Source: Streptomyces canus (GTDB lineage: Bacteria > Actinomycetota > Actinomycetes > Streptomycetales > Streptomycetaceae). Taken from it: DNA of 64,000 nt. The DNA lies in assembly GCF_001514145.1 (NCBI RefSeq), contig NZ_KQ948662.1:430124-494123 (forward strand), in the 5' to 3' direction. Of this stretch, positions 15,536 through 24,232 are shown one piece after another. Below the pieces are notes generated by a model. The model was not told where the DNA came from and searched no databases. It saw nothing but the letters and a program-made list of their open reading frames with translations. Position 1 is the stretch's first letter, and each line of letters begins with the position of its first letter. A program made the translations under genes and the position numbers.

Positions 15536-16348
15536 TTGTCCACAGCTGCTGCCGAGCACGCTCCCGGTGCCGTTCCGGCCGACGGGATCGCGGCCCGCGC
15601 CCGCGGTCTGACCAAGGCCTACGGCTCGGGCGAGACGGCCGTGCTCGCCCTGGACGCGGTGGACGTGGACATCGCGCGCGGCCGCTTCACCGCGGTCATG
15701 GGGCCCTCGGGCTCGGGGAAGTCCACGTTGATGCACTGCCTGGCGGGGCTCGACACCGTGTCGGCCGGTCAGGTGTGGCTCGGTGACACCGAGATCACGG
15801 GGCTGAGGGAGCGCGAGCTGACCAGGCTGCGCCGGGACCGCATCGGGTTCATGTTCCAGTCCTTCAACCTGATCCCGACGCTGAACGCGGCGGAGAACAT
15901 CACCCTGCCCATGGACATCGCGGGCAAGAAGCCCGACGAGAAGTGGCTGGACCAGGTCATCGACACCCTGGGGCTGCGGGACCGGCTGGGGCACCGTCCG
16001 TCGCAGCTCTCGGGCGGTCAGCAGCAGCGCGTCGCATGTGCCCGCGCGCTCGCCTCCCGGCCCGAGCTGATCTTCGCGGACGAGCCGACCGGCAACCTCG
16101 ACTCACGGGCGGGACTGGAGGTGCTCGGGTTCCTGCGCGAGGCCGTCGACCAGCTCGGGCAGACGGTCGTCATGGTCACCCATGACCCGGGCGCCGCGGC
16201 CCACTCGGACGTGGTGCTGTTCCTGGGGGACGGACGGGTCGTGGACCGCATGGAGCAGCCCACCGCGGAGGCCGTACTGGAACGCATGAAGCGATTCGAC
16301 GTGATCCGGAGTCAGTCCCAGGGGGCACCCGGGGCCGGGGAGGCCTGA
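15536..16348 (+). CDS. ABC transporter ATP-binding protein (MacB/LolD type)
   Basis: A 270-residue ATPase. Walker A is GPSGSGKST, the Q-loop is in FMFQSFNLIPTL, the signature LSGGQQQR and the Walker B ELIFADEPTGNLDS follow. This is the LolD/MacB subfamily that works with FtsX-fold permeases to export lipids or peptides or to sense wall stress. It starts TTG at 15536 behind gaggagaga. The permease begins five bases after its stop, so the two are one operon. Confidence 0.94.
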   Translation: MSTAAAEHAPGAVPADGIAARARGLTKAYGSGETAVLALDAVDVDIARGRFTAVMGPSGSGKSTLMHCLAGLDTVSAGQVWLGDTEITGLRERELTRLRRDRIGFMFQSFNLIPTLNAAENITLPMDIAGKKPDEKWLDQVIDTLGLRDRLGHRPSQLSGGQQQRVACARALASRPELIFADEPTGNLDSRAGLEVLGFLREAVDQLGQTVVMVTHDPGAAAHSDVVLFLGDGRVVDRMEQPTAEAVLERMKRFDVIRSQSQGAPGAGEA

Positions 16349-16352
16349 CGCC

Positions 16353-18920
16353 GTGCTGAAGGCGACGCTCCGCAGTTTCCTCGCGCACAAGGGACGGCTG
16401 GTGCTCTCCGCGCTGGCCGTGGTGCTGTCCGTGGCGTTCGTCTCGGGCAGCCTGATCTTCTCCGACACGCTGAGCCGCACCTTCGACCGGCTCTTCGCCT
16501 CCACCGCGCCGGACCTCACGATCAGCCCCAAGGAAGACCTGAGCGAGGCCATCCCGTCCGGGACGACGGCCACCCTGCCGGCCGCCCTCGCGGACCGCGT
16601 GTCCCGGGTCGAGGGGGTCGCCGCCGCGCGCTTCGACGCCGAGGACGACGGGATCACCGTCGCCGACGCCGAGAACGAGTCGGTGGGCTCGACCACCGGC
16701 GCCCCCACCATCGGCACCGACTGGAACCCGACCTCGCGCAGCCCCGTGAAACTCACCTCGGGCCACGCCCCGCACGGCCCGTCCGAGGCGCTGCTCGACT
16801 CGGAGACCGCCGACCGCAAGGACCTGCACATCGGCGACCCGCTCACCGTGATCGCGGCACCCGGCTCCTTCAAGGTCCGGATCGTCGGCATCGTCACGTT
16901 CACCACCACCAACCCGGGCGCCACGCTGCTGTTCCTCGATCCACCGACCGCGCAGGCCAAGCTGCTCGGTTCCCCGAAGGCCGCCACCAGCATCTCGATC
17001 GACGCGGCGGAGGGCGTGGGCAACGACCAGCTCAAGCAGCGCGTGGCCGCCGCGCTCGGGACGGGCACCTACGAGTACCGGACCGCCGAAGAGCAGGCGA
17101 AGTCGGACGTCGACCAACTGGGCGGATTCCTCGACGTCATCAAGTACGTCATGTTGGGATTCGCCGGGATCGCCGTTCTGGTCGGTGTGTTCCTGATCGT
17201 CAACACCTTCTCGATGCTGATCGCCCAGCGCACCCGTGAACTGGGCCTGTTGCGCGCGCTGGGTGCCGACCGGCGCCAGGTCCGCCGCTCGGTGCTCACC
17301 GAGGCCACCCTGCTCGGCCTGGTCGGCTCCACGGTCGGACTCGGCACGGGCATCGGGCTGGCCGTCGGGCTCATCGCGCTGATGAACGCCTTCGGCATGA
17401 ACATCGAGACGAGCGAGATGGTCATCGGCTGGGGAACACCCGTGGCGGCCTACGTCGTCGGGGTGGGCGTCACCTTCGTCGCGGCCTATCTCCCGGCCCG
17501 GCGCGCAGCCGGCGTCTCTCCCATGGCGGCCCTCGCGGACGCCGAGATCGCCGGGATCGGAAAGCCGCTGCGCATGCGGGCCATCGTGGGCGGGGTCGTC
17601 GGCGCGGCGGGCGCGGCCGCCCTGGTGGGCTGTGTCACCTCGTCGAAGACGGCGTCCGCGGCCTCCCTGCTCGGCCTCGGTGTCGTCCTGACGCTCCTCG
17701 CCACCGTCATCGCGGGCCCGCTGCTGGTGCGGCCGGTGATCCGGGTCCTGGGCGGCGCCTTCCCCGCCCTCTTCGGCTCGGTCGGTCGGATGAGCCAGCG
17801 CAACGCCCTGCGCAATCCCCGCCGTACCGGTGCCACCGCGGCCGCCCTGATGGTGGGCCTCGCCCTGGTCGGCGGGATGTCCGTGGCCAGCGCCTCGATG
17901 TCCAAGTCCTTCGACGACCAGATCGACAAGACCCTGGGCGCCGACTTCGTCGTGCAGAACGGCAACTTCCTGCCGTTCCCGCAGGAGGTCACGGAGGCGG
18001 TGCGCACCACCGAGGGCGCCGGGCTCGTCGTACGGTCGAGGTTCGTTCCCGTCGCCGTACGGCTGCCGGACGGCAAGCGCGTCGAGACCACCGCCGCCGG
18101 GTACGACCCGCAGCTCGACGAGGTCGCCCACATCACCTACGCGCAGGGCGACACCGCGGCCGCGCTCGCGTCCGGGCAGCTGGCCATGGACCTGGACTTC
18201 GCGCGCGACCACGACGTGAAGGTCGGCAGCAGGGTCCCGGTCGAGTTCCAGGGCGGGCGCCGGACCGAACTGACCGTGGGCGCCCTCACCGACCAGGACG
18301 CCGCGGAGGGGTTCGGCACGCAGGGCGGCATCTACTTCGGACTGTCCACCCTGGAGCGGTTCGCGCCGGGCGGCCAGGACTCCGCGCTGTATGTGAACGC
18401 CGCCTCCGGGGCCGGCGCCGACCGGCTGCGCGCGGCCCTGGAGAAGACACTCGACCCGTATCCGCAGGTCCAGGTGCGCGACCTCGCCGACTACAAGGAC
18501 CTGGTCCACGACCAGATCGCCGTCCTGCTCTACCTCGTGTACGCGCTGCTCGGGCTCGCGATCGTCATCGCCGTGCTCGGTGTGGTCAACACCCTCGCTC
18601 TGTCGGTCGTGGAGCGCACCCGGGAGATCGGGTTGCTGCGTGCCATCGGGCTCGCCCGGCGTCAGCTGCGCCGGATGATCCGGCTGGAGTCGGTGGTGAT
18701 CGCCGTGTTCGGCGCGGTCCTCGGGCTCGCGCTCGGGCTGGTGTGGGGTGTGTGCACCCAGCAGGTGCTGGCGCTTCAGGGCATGAACGCGCTGGCGATC
18801 CCCTGGGGCACGATCGTCGCGGTCGTCGTCGGCTCGGCGGTGGTGGGCATCGTGGCGGCGCTGCTGCCGGCGTTGCGTGCATCGCGCATGAACGTACTGG
18901 CGGCGATCGCGCACGAGTGA
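16353..18920 (+). CDS. FtsX-like ABC transporter permease
   Basis: An 855-residue permease starting GTG. It is two fused half-permeases. Each has an outer domain of 200-300 residues after an amino-terminal helix and an FtsX core of three helices (around residues 260-390 and 730-850). The cores contain NTFSMLIAQRTRELGLLRALG and NTLALSVVERTREIGLLRAIG, the cytoplasmic segments that contact the ATPase. The two halves clearly arose by duplication. It works with the preceding ATPase; substrate unknown. Confidence 0.93.
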   Translation: MLKATLRSFLAHKGRLVLSALAVVLSVAFVSGSLIFSDTLSRTFDRLFASTAPDLTISPKEDLSEAIPSGTTATLPAALADRVSRVEGVAAARFDAEDDGITVADAENESVGSTTGAPTIGTDWNPTSRSPVKLTSGHAPHGPSEALLDSETADRKDLHIGDPLTVIAAPGSFKVRIVGIVTFTTTNPGATLLFLDPPTAQAKLLGSPKAATSISIDAAEGVGNDQLKQRVAAALGTGTYEYRTAEEQAKSDVDQLGGFLDVIKYVMLGFAGIAVLVGVFLIVNTFSMLIAQRTRELGLLRALGADRRQVRRSVLTEATLLGLVGSTVGLGTGIGLAVGLIALMNAFGMNIETSEMVIGWGTPVAAYVVGVGVTFVAAYLPARRAAGVSPMAALADAEIAGIGKPLRMRAIVGGVVGAAGAAALVGCVTSSKTASAASLLGLGVVLTLLATVIAGPLLVRPVIRVLGGAFPALFGSVGRMSQRNALRNPRRTGATAAALMVGLALVGGMSVASASMSKSFDDQIDKTLGADFVVQNGNFLPFPQEVTEAVRTTEGAGLVVRSRFVPVAVRLPDGKRVETTAAGYDPQLDEVAHITYAQGDTAAALASGQLAMDLDFARDHDVKVGSRVPVEFQGGRRTELTVGALTDQDAAEGFGTQGGIYFGLSTLERFAPGGQDSALYVNAASGAGADRLRAALEKTLDPYPQVQVRDLADYKDLVHDQIAVLLYLVYALLGLAIVIAVLGVVNTLALSVVERTREIGLLRAIGLARRQLRRMIRLESVVIAVFGAVLGLALGLVWGVCTQQVLALQGMNALAIPWGTIVAVVVGSAVVGIVAALLPALRASRMNVLAAIAHE

Positions 18921-18969
18921 TGGAATCGCGGGGCAGACAACTCAAGTCGCTTACCGCTGAGGAGAGTTC

Positions 18970-19860
18970 ATGCCCCGCCCATTTCGCTTCGCCGTCAACC
19001 TGACCGCCGCCGCCACCGACGAGGACTGGCGCGCCAAGTGCCGGCAGGCCGAGGAACTCGGTTACGACGTGATCCTGGTCCCCGACCATCTCGGCAAGGT
19101 CGCGCCCTTCCCCGCGCTGGTCGCGGCGGCGCAGGTCACCGAGCGACCGCGTCTCGGCACGTTCGTCCTCAACGCGGGCTTCTGGAACCCGACGCTGCTC
19201 GCCCGCGAGGTCGCCACGGTGGACGCCCTCACCGGCGGCCGGCTCGAACTCGGCCTGGGCACCGGCTATGTGCAGTCCGAGCACGACCAGGCGGGGCTGC
19301 CCTTCGGCTCGGCGGGCGAGCGGGTGGACCATCTCCGGCGCACGGTCGAGGAGTTGGAGCGGCTGCTGTCCTTGGAGGACCATGTGCCGCAGCCGGTGCA
19401 GCGGCCCCGGGTGCCCCTGCTGATCGGGGGCATAGGCAACCGGATGCTGAAACTGTCCGCCGAGCACGCCGACATCGCGGCCTTCACCGGGGCGACCCTC
19501 GTGCCGGGGAACACGACCGGCAAGCTGACGCCGACCACCGCCGAGCAACTCGACGAGCGGGTCGGGCGCTATCTGCAACTGGCCGAGGGACGCAAGGAGC
19601 CGGCCGAACTGAACCTGCTCATCCAGATGGTGGTGGTCACCGACGACCGCGAGGCGGTGGCCACGCCGTTCCTGCACCGGTTGCCGGACCTGACCCTGCA
19701 GCAGGCGCTGGATCTGCCCATCATGCTGATCGGCGCGGTCGAGGAGATCGTCGCTCAGGTGCTGGCGCAGCGCGAGCGGTACGGCTTCACCTATCTGACG
19801 GTGCTGGAGGCCTCCATGGAGGCGTTCGCACCGGTGATGGCGCGGCTGCGGGGCCGATGA
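18970..19860 (+). CDS. LLM class F420-dependent oxidoreductase
   Basis: A 296-residue luciferase-like TIM-barrel flavin/F420 oxidoreductase. Typical landmarks are WRAKCRQAEELGYDVILVPDH, the LARE-VATVDALTGGRLELGLGTG stretch, and PLLIGGIGNRMLKLSAEHAD. The pattern fits the actinobacterial F420-dependent group, which reduces or oxidises unknown secondary substrates. It starts at 18970 with gaggaga upstream, 49 bp after the permease, and may be read from that operon. Confidence 0.9.
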   Translation: MPRPFRFAVNLTAAATDEDWRAKCRQAEELGYDVILVPDHLGKVAPFPALVAAAQVTERPRLGTFVLNAGFWNPTLLAREVATVDALTGGRLELGLGTGYVQSEHDQAGLPFGSAGERVDHLRRTVEELERLLSLEDHVPQPVQRPRVPLLIGGIGNRMLKLSAEHADIAAFTGATLVPGNTTGKLTPTTAEQLDERVGRYLQLAEGRKEPAELNLLIQMVVVTDDREAVATPFLHRLPDLTLQQALDLPIMLIGAVEEIVAQVLAQRERYGFTYLTVLEASMEAFAPVMARLRGR

Positions 19861-19917
19861 CCGTCCGGATCCTGGAATTTCCCGTCCCGGGCGGGGCCGG
19901 CGTGATGGGATCGCCGC

Positions 19918-20343
19918 ATGACTGACCTGCGGATACGGGCCGCGACGCCCGACGACCTCGACACCGTGCTGGCCTTCTGGAAGCAGGCCGCCGAGGGGAC
20001 GAGCATCAGCGACGACCGGGACGGCGTGGAGCGGCTGGTCACCCGGGACCCCGAGGCGCTGATCCTCGCCGAACTCGACGGCGAACTGGTCGGCACGGTG
20101 ATCGCGGGCTTCGACGGCTGGCGGTGTCATCTGTACCGGCTCGCGGTGCACCCGGAGCGCCGACGGCGGGGCGTCGGATCGGCGCTGCTCACGGCCGCGG
20201 AGGAGCGGTTCGTACGGCTCGGGGGGCGGCGCGGGGACGCGATGGTGCTGGTGCGCAACGAAACGGCACAGCACGCGTGGCGCGCGGCGGGGTATGCGCC
20301 CGAGGAAAAGTGGCGGCGGTGGGTGAAACCCTTCGCGGGCTAG
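19918..20343 (+). CDS. GNAT family N-acetyltransferase
   Basis: A 141-residue single-domain GNAT enzyme with the acetyl-CoA binding motif RRRGVGSALL after LYRLAVHPE, and HAWRAAGYAPEE near the end. Substrate unknown. Its start lies 57 bp after the LLM gene. It may belong to the same transcript. Confidence 0.88.
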   Translation: MTDLRIRAATPDDLDTVLAFWKQAAEGTSISDDRDGVERLVTRDPEALILAELDGELVGTVIAGFDGWRCHLYRLAVHPERRRRGVGSALLTAAEERFVRLGGRRGDAMVLVRNETAQHAWRAAGYAPEEKWRRWVKPFAG

Positions 20344-20392
20344 GACGGGCGATCCTGGGGACCCTGTCCGATCATGGGACGGAGGTGACCCG

Positions 20393-21718
20393 ATGACCGA
20401 AGTGCTCCTCCTGCTGGTGGCGATCCTGCTCTCGCTGGCCTGCGGTGCCTTCGTGGCGGCGGAGTTCTCGCTGACCACGGTGGACCGCGGGCAGCTGGAG
20501 CGGGCGGCGGAGCGCGGCGAGCGGGGCGCGTCCGGCGCCCTGAAGGCCGTACGGCATCTGACGTTCCAGCTGTCCGGGGCGCAGCTCGGGATCACCGTCA
20601 CCAACCTGGTCGTCGGCATGCTCGCCGAACCGTCGATCGCGGCGCTGATCGCGGGGCCGCTGGAGTCGCTCGGGGTCTCGCCGTCCACCTCCCGGTCGCT
20701 GGCGCTGGTGCTGGGCACCGCGCTGTCGACGGTGTTCCTGATGGTGGTGGGCGAGCTGGTGCCCAAGAACTGGGCGATCTCCTCGCCGTTGGCCATGGCC
20801 AAGCGGGTGGGCACCGCGCAGAGCTGGTTCAGCGCGGCCTTCCGCCCCTTCATCACGCACCTCAACAACATGGCCAACCGGGTGGTGCGCCGCTTCGGTC
20901 TTGAGCCCGCCGAGGAGCTGGCGTCCGCGCGCGGTCCGCAGGAGCTGGCCGCGCTGGCCCGGCACTCCGCACGGGCGGGCGCGCTGGAGGCGGACACCGC
21001 CGAGCTGTTCGTGCGGACGCTCAATCTCGCCGACCTGACCGCGGAGAACGTGATGACCCCGCGGGTGCAGGTGATCGCCCTGGACGTCCAGGCGACCTGT
21101 GAGGACGTGGCGAACGCGACGCGCGCGACCGGGCTGTCCCGGTTTCCCGTCTACCGCGGCAGCCTCGACTCGGTCGTCGGTATCGCGCACATCAAGGACG
21201 TCCTGGCGGTACCGGCCGAACTCCGGCCCCGCGCCTCGGTCGCCGAGCTGCTGCGCGAGCCGCTGCTGGTGCCCGAGTCGCTCACCGTGGACCGGCTCCT
21301 GGACCGGCTGTCCGGCAAGCGCACGATGGCGGTCGTGATCGACGAGTACGGGGGCACGGCGGGCGTGGCCACGTTGGAGGACATCGTCGAGGAGGTCGTC
21401 GGCGAGGTACGGGACGAGCACGATCCCCACGAGACGTCCGACCTGGCCCCCGAGGGCACCGACGAGGAGGGCAGGGAGCTCTTCCGGGCCGACGGTTCGG
21501 CCCGCATGGACCAGCTCGCGCGCGTGGGCCTGCGGGCGCCGGAGGGCCCGTACGAGACGCTGGCCGGACTGCTGGCGACGGAACTCGGCCGCATCCCGGC
21601 CGTCGGCGACTCGGTGGAGGTCGCCGGCTGGCGGCTCGACGTGGTGGACGCGCAGGGCCGTCGGGCCGCGCGGGTACTGCTGCACGCGCCCTTGACCGGG
21701 GAGGCGACCGAGTCATGA
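20393..21718 (+). CDS. CNNM/CorC-type membrane protein with CBS domains (first copy)
   Basis: A 441-residue protein. An amino-terminal CNNM/DUF21 domain with about four helices (FVAAEFSLTTVDR, then QLGITVTNLVVGML) is followed by a CBS pair (VMTPRVQVIALD, VVGIAHIKDVL, TMAVVIDEYGGTAGV). It ends in a CorC_HlyC domain (GWRLDVVDAQGRRAARV). These proteins move or sense Mg2+ or Na+ and were once called hemolysins. It starts ATG behind ggaggtg. Its stop overlaps the next start (ATGA at 21715). Confidence 0.93.
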   Translation: MTEVLLLLVAILLSLACGAFVAAEFSLTTVDRGQLERAAERGERGASGALKAVRHLTFQLSGAQLGITVTNLVVGMLAEPSIAALIAGPLESLGVSPSTSRSLALVLGTALSTVFLMVVGELVPKNWAISSPLAMAKRVGTAQSWFSAAFRPFITHLNNMANRVVRRFGLEPAEELASARGPQELAALARHSARAGALEADTAELFVRTLNLADLTAENVMTPRVQVIALDVQATCEDVANATRATGLSRFPVYRGSLDSVVGIAHIKDVLAVPAELRPRASVAELLREPLLVPESLTVDRLLDRLSGKRTMAVVIDEYGGTAGVATLEDIVEEVVGEVRDEHDPHETSDLAPEGTDEEGRELFRADGSARMDQLARVGLRAPEGPYETLAGLLATELGRIPAVGDSVEVAGWRLDVVDAQGRRAARVLLHAPLTGEATES

Positions 21719-21945
21719 CCATCGTCCAGTCACCGGAGGAGGGGGCCCGCACGGTGGCGGCCGCCAGGCCGCGGGCGTGGACCCGAGCGGTGGCCGCCGC
21801 CCGGCCGCAGGAGGGGGCTCGCGCCATGACCACCACCCGGCCGCCGATGGAGGTCCGCGCCACGATCACCCCCCAGCCACCCGAGGAGAAGAGGACCGGC
21901 GACACGACCGCCACCCAGCCACCCGAGCGGAGGGCCGAGGGATGA
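21715..21945 (+). CDS. Small repetitive frame linking two CNNM/CBS genes
   Basis: A 76-codon frame overlaps the upstream CNNM gene at its start (ATGA) and the downstream CNNM gene at its stop (ATGA at 21942). Its product would be low-complexity, with internal near-repeats (TVAAARPRAWTR and AVAAARPQEGAR; QSPEEGAR and PQEGAR; TPQPPEEK and TQPPERR). No domain is visible. It may be a real translated linker that couples the two genes, or merely a repeat-derived spacer that kept both overlaps. Confidence 0.4.
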   Translation: MTIVQSPEEGARTVAAARPRAWTRAVAAARPQEGARAMTTTRPPMEVRATITPQPPEEKRTGDTTATQPPERRAEG

Positions 21946-22955
21946 CCGTCGTCCAGTTGTTGATCGGTCTGGCGACTCTCGTCGTCAATGCCTTCTTCGT
22001 GGGGGCCGAGTTCGCGCTGATCTCGGTGCGGCGCAGCCAGATCGAGCCCTACGCCGAGCAGGGCGACCGGCGTGCGAAGAGCGTGCTGTGGGGGCTGGAG
22101 CACGTCTCGGCGCTGATGGCGGCCGCGCAGCTCGGGATCACGTTGTGCACGCTGGTCCTGGGTGTGGTCGCGGAGCCGGCGATCGCGCATCTGCTGGAGC
22201 CGGTGTTCCACGCGGTGGGTGTGCCGAAGGGCGCGGGGCACGCGGTGTCCTTCGTGATCGCGCTGACCGTGGCGACCTATCTGCACATGCTGCTCGGCGA
22301 GATGGTCCCGAAGAACATCGCCCTCGCGGAGCCGGTGCGCAGCGCGCTGCTGCTCGGGCCGCCGCTGGTCACGCTGGCGCGCGGGCTGCGTCCGGTGATC
22401 TTCGCGATCAACGCCTTCGCGAACGCCCTGCTGAAACTGCTGCGCGTGGAGACCAAGGACGAGGTCACGGCGACCTTCTCGGACGCCGAACTGGCCCGGA
22501 TCGTACGGGACTCCGGCGAGGCGGGCCTGATCGACGAGCGGGCGCGGGAACGGCTGCACGACGCGCTGGAACTGGGGCGACGGCCCGTACGGGACGTGGT
22601 GCTGCCCCTGGAAAGGGTCGTCTACGCGCGCGTGGGCGTCACGCCGGAACAGCTGGAGGCGCTGTCGAACGAGTCCGGATTCTCACGGTTCCCTGTGGTG
22701 GACGAGGTGCGGCGGATCGTCGGCTACCTCCACGTCAAGGACGCGCTGGACGCCTCACCGCGGGATCTGCCGTTCCCGGTGCGGGACATGCGGCCGATCG
22801 CGCGGATCCGGGAGAGCACGCCGCTGGACGACGTACTGACGGCGATGCGGCGCAGCCGTACCCATCTGGCGGCGGTGCTCGGCGAGGACGGGCGGCTGGC
22901 GGGGCTGGTGACGATGGAGGACGTGCTGCGGGAACTGTTCGGACGGCAGGTGTGA
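21942..22955 (+). CDS. CNNM/CorC-type membrane protein with CBS domains (second copy)
   Basis: A 337-residue paralogue of the preceding CNNM protein. A CNNM domain (FFVGAEFALISVRRSQ, then QLGITLCTLVLGV, EMVPKNIALAEP) is followed by two CBS motifs (VVDEVRRIVGYLHVKDAL and RTHLAAVLGEDGRLAGLVTMEDVLRE-like, ending at 22955). It lacks the CorC_HlyC domain that the first copy has. Paired long and short CNNM genes are common in actinobacteria and may form a heteromeric cation transporter. Confidence 0.92.
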   Translation: MTVVQLLIGLATLVVNAFFVGAEFALISVRRSQIEPYAEQGDRRAKSVLWGLEHVSALMAAAQLGITLCTLVLGVVAEPAIAHLLEPVFHAVGVPKGAGHAVSFVIALTVATYLHMLLGEMVPKNIALAEPVRSALLLGPPLVTLARGLRPVIFAINAFANALLKLLRVETKDEVTATFSDAELARIVRDSGEAGLIDERARERLHDALELGRRPVRDVVLPLERVVYARVGVTPEQLEALSNESGFSRFPVVDEVRRIVGYLHVKDALDASPRDLPFPVRDMRPIARIRESTPLDDVLTAMRRSRTHLAAVLGEDGRLAGLVTMEDVLRELFGRQV

Positions 22956-23051
22956 CGGGCGGTTCGAGCGGGCGGCGGGCCTGAGTGGCCGTTCGGAGCA
23001 CCCAGGGCGACCGACCGCCGAGTATGTGCAGCGGTTACCATTTCTTCCGCC

Positions 23052-23825
23052 ATGCAGACCAATCCCACTTACTCCAGCCTCGTCGCGGTCGGCGACTCCT
23101 TCACCGAGGGCATGTCGGACCTGCTGCCGGACGGCTCCTACCGGGGCTGGGCCGACCTTCTCGCCGGCCGGATGGCCGCCGTGACACCCGGCTTCCGGTA
23201 CGCCAACCTCGCGGTGCGCGGCAAGCTGATCCAGCAGATCGTCGACGAGCAGGTCGACGTGGCGGCGGCGATGCAGGCGGACGTGATCACGCTGGTGGGC
23301 GGGCTCAACGACACCCTGCGGCCCAAGTGCGACATGGTCCGGGTCCGCGACCTGCTGACGGAGGCCGTGGAGCGGCTGGCCCCGTCCTGCAAGCAACTGG
23401 TGCTGATGCGCAGCCCCGGCCGCCAGGGCCCGGTCCTGGAGAGGTTCCGGCCGCGCATGGAGGAGCTGTTCACCGTTGTCGACGAGCTCGCCGCACGGCA
23501 CAGCGCAGTGGTGGTCGACCTGTACGGCGCCCCCTCGCTCTCCGACCCGCGCCTGTGGGACGTGGACCGGCTGCATCTGACGGCCGAGGGCCACCGCCGC
23601 GTCGCCGAGGCCGTGTGGCAGACCCTCGGCTACGACCCCGAGGACACGGAGTGGCGTACGCCGGTCCCGGCGACGGTCCCACCGAGGTGGGTCGCGCGGC
23701 GCGTCGCGGACGCCCGCTTCGCCCGGCAGCACCTGCTGCCGTGGATCGGCCGACGGCTCACGGGGCGGTCGTCGGGTGACGGCCTGCCGCCGAAGCGTCC
23801 CGACCTGCGGCCCTACGAGCCCTAG
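23052..23825 (+). CDS. SGNH/GDSL hydrolase
   Basis: A 257-residue esterase or lipase-like enzyme. Block I is VGDSFTEGMSD with the nucleophile serine, block III is VGGLNDTL with the oxyanion asparagine, and block V is DVDRLHLTAEGH with the catalytic Asp and His. There is no signal peptide, so it acts in the cytoplasm. The basic, proline-rich tail after residue 200 is of unknown use. Substrate unknown. It is the first gene of a small run leading to purB. Confidence 0.92.
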   Translation: MQTNPTYSSLVAVGDSFTEGMSDLLPDGSYRGWADLLAGRMAAVTPGFRYANLAVRGKLIQQIVDEQVDVAAAMQADVITLVGGLNDTLRPKCDMVRVRDLLTEAVERLAPSCKQLVLMRSPGRQGPVLERFRPRMEELFTVVDELAARHSAVVVDLYGAPSLSDPRLWDVDRLHLTAEGHRRVAEAVWQTLGYDPEDTEWRTPVPATVPPRWVARRVADARFARQHLLPWIGRRLTGRSSGDGLPPKRPDLRPYEP

Positions 23826-23831
23826 GACGTC

Positions 23832-24173
23832 GTGCACACGCGCGTGGTCAACGTCAGGGGCCGTATCCACGAGTACGGCCCCCGTCTCGAACACGCGCCC
23901 GCCGACCTCGTCTACGTCGGCCGACGCTGGACCATGGGCGGCTGGGACCTGCCGAAGCACCCGCTGTACAACCCGTTCGCGTACGACACCCCCTCGCGCC
24001 GCCGGGACGGCACGCGGGCCGAGGTCATGGCGAAGTACCGGGTGTATCTGCTGCAGCGACCGGATCTGCTCGCTCTGGTCCCCGGCCTTCGCGGCAGGGC
24101 CCTGGCCTGCTGGTGCGCACCCGAACCGTGTCACGCCGATGTGCCGGCGGAGCACGCGGAAGACCTCTCGTAG
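23832..24173 (+). CDS. DUF4326 domain protein
   Basis: A 113-residue protein starting GTG at 23832, six bases after the SGNH gene stop. It shows the DUF4326 features YVGRRWTMGGWDLPKHPLYN and a carboxyl LACWCAPEPCHADV, whose cysteines and histidine suggest a metal site. The biochemical role of the family is unknown. Probably co-transcribed with the hydrolase. Confidence 0.82.
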   Translation: MHTRVVNVRGRIHEYGPRLEHAPADLVYVGRRWTMGGWDLPKHPLYNPFAYDTPSRRRDGTRAEVMAKYRVYLLQRPDLLALVPGLRGRALACWCAPEPCHADVPAEHAEDLS

Positions 24174-24218
24174 GTTCCGACGAACGGAGCCCGGGCGCTG
24201 GCCTGCACGAATCGCCAG

Positions 24219-24232
24219 TAGAATCCGTACAC
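24219..24232 (+). promoter_or_regulatory. purB: purB -10 element
   Basis: TAGAAT at 24219-24224 is a near-perfect -10 and lies eight bases before the GTG start of purB, so the mRNA would have at most one or two leader bases. No clear -35 is visible. Confidence 0.55.

Noticed and set aside
16176..18914. A 912-codon open frame antisense to the FtsX-like permease
   Set aside because: It mirrors the codon pattern of the real permease gene, gives low-complexity histidine/arginine/glycine-rich sequence and has no domain. Such shadows are normal at this GC content.
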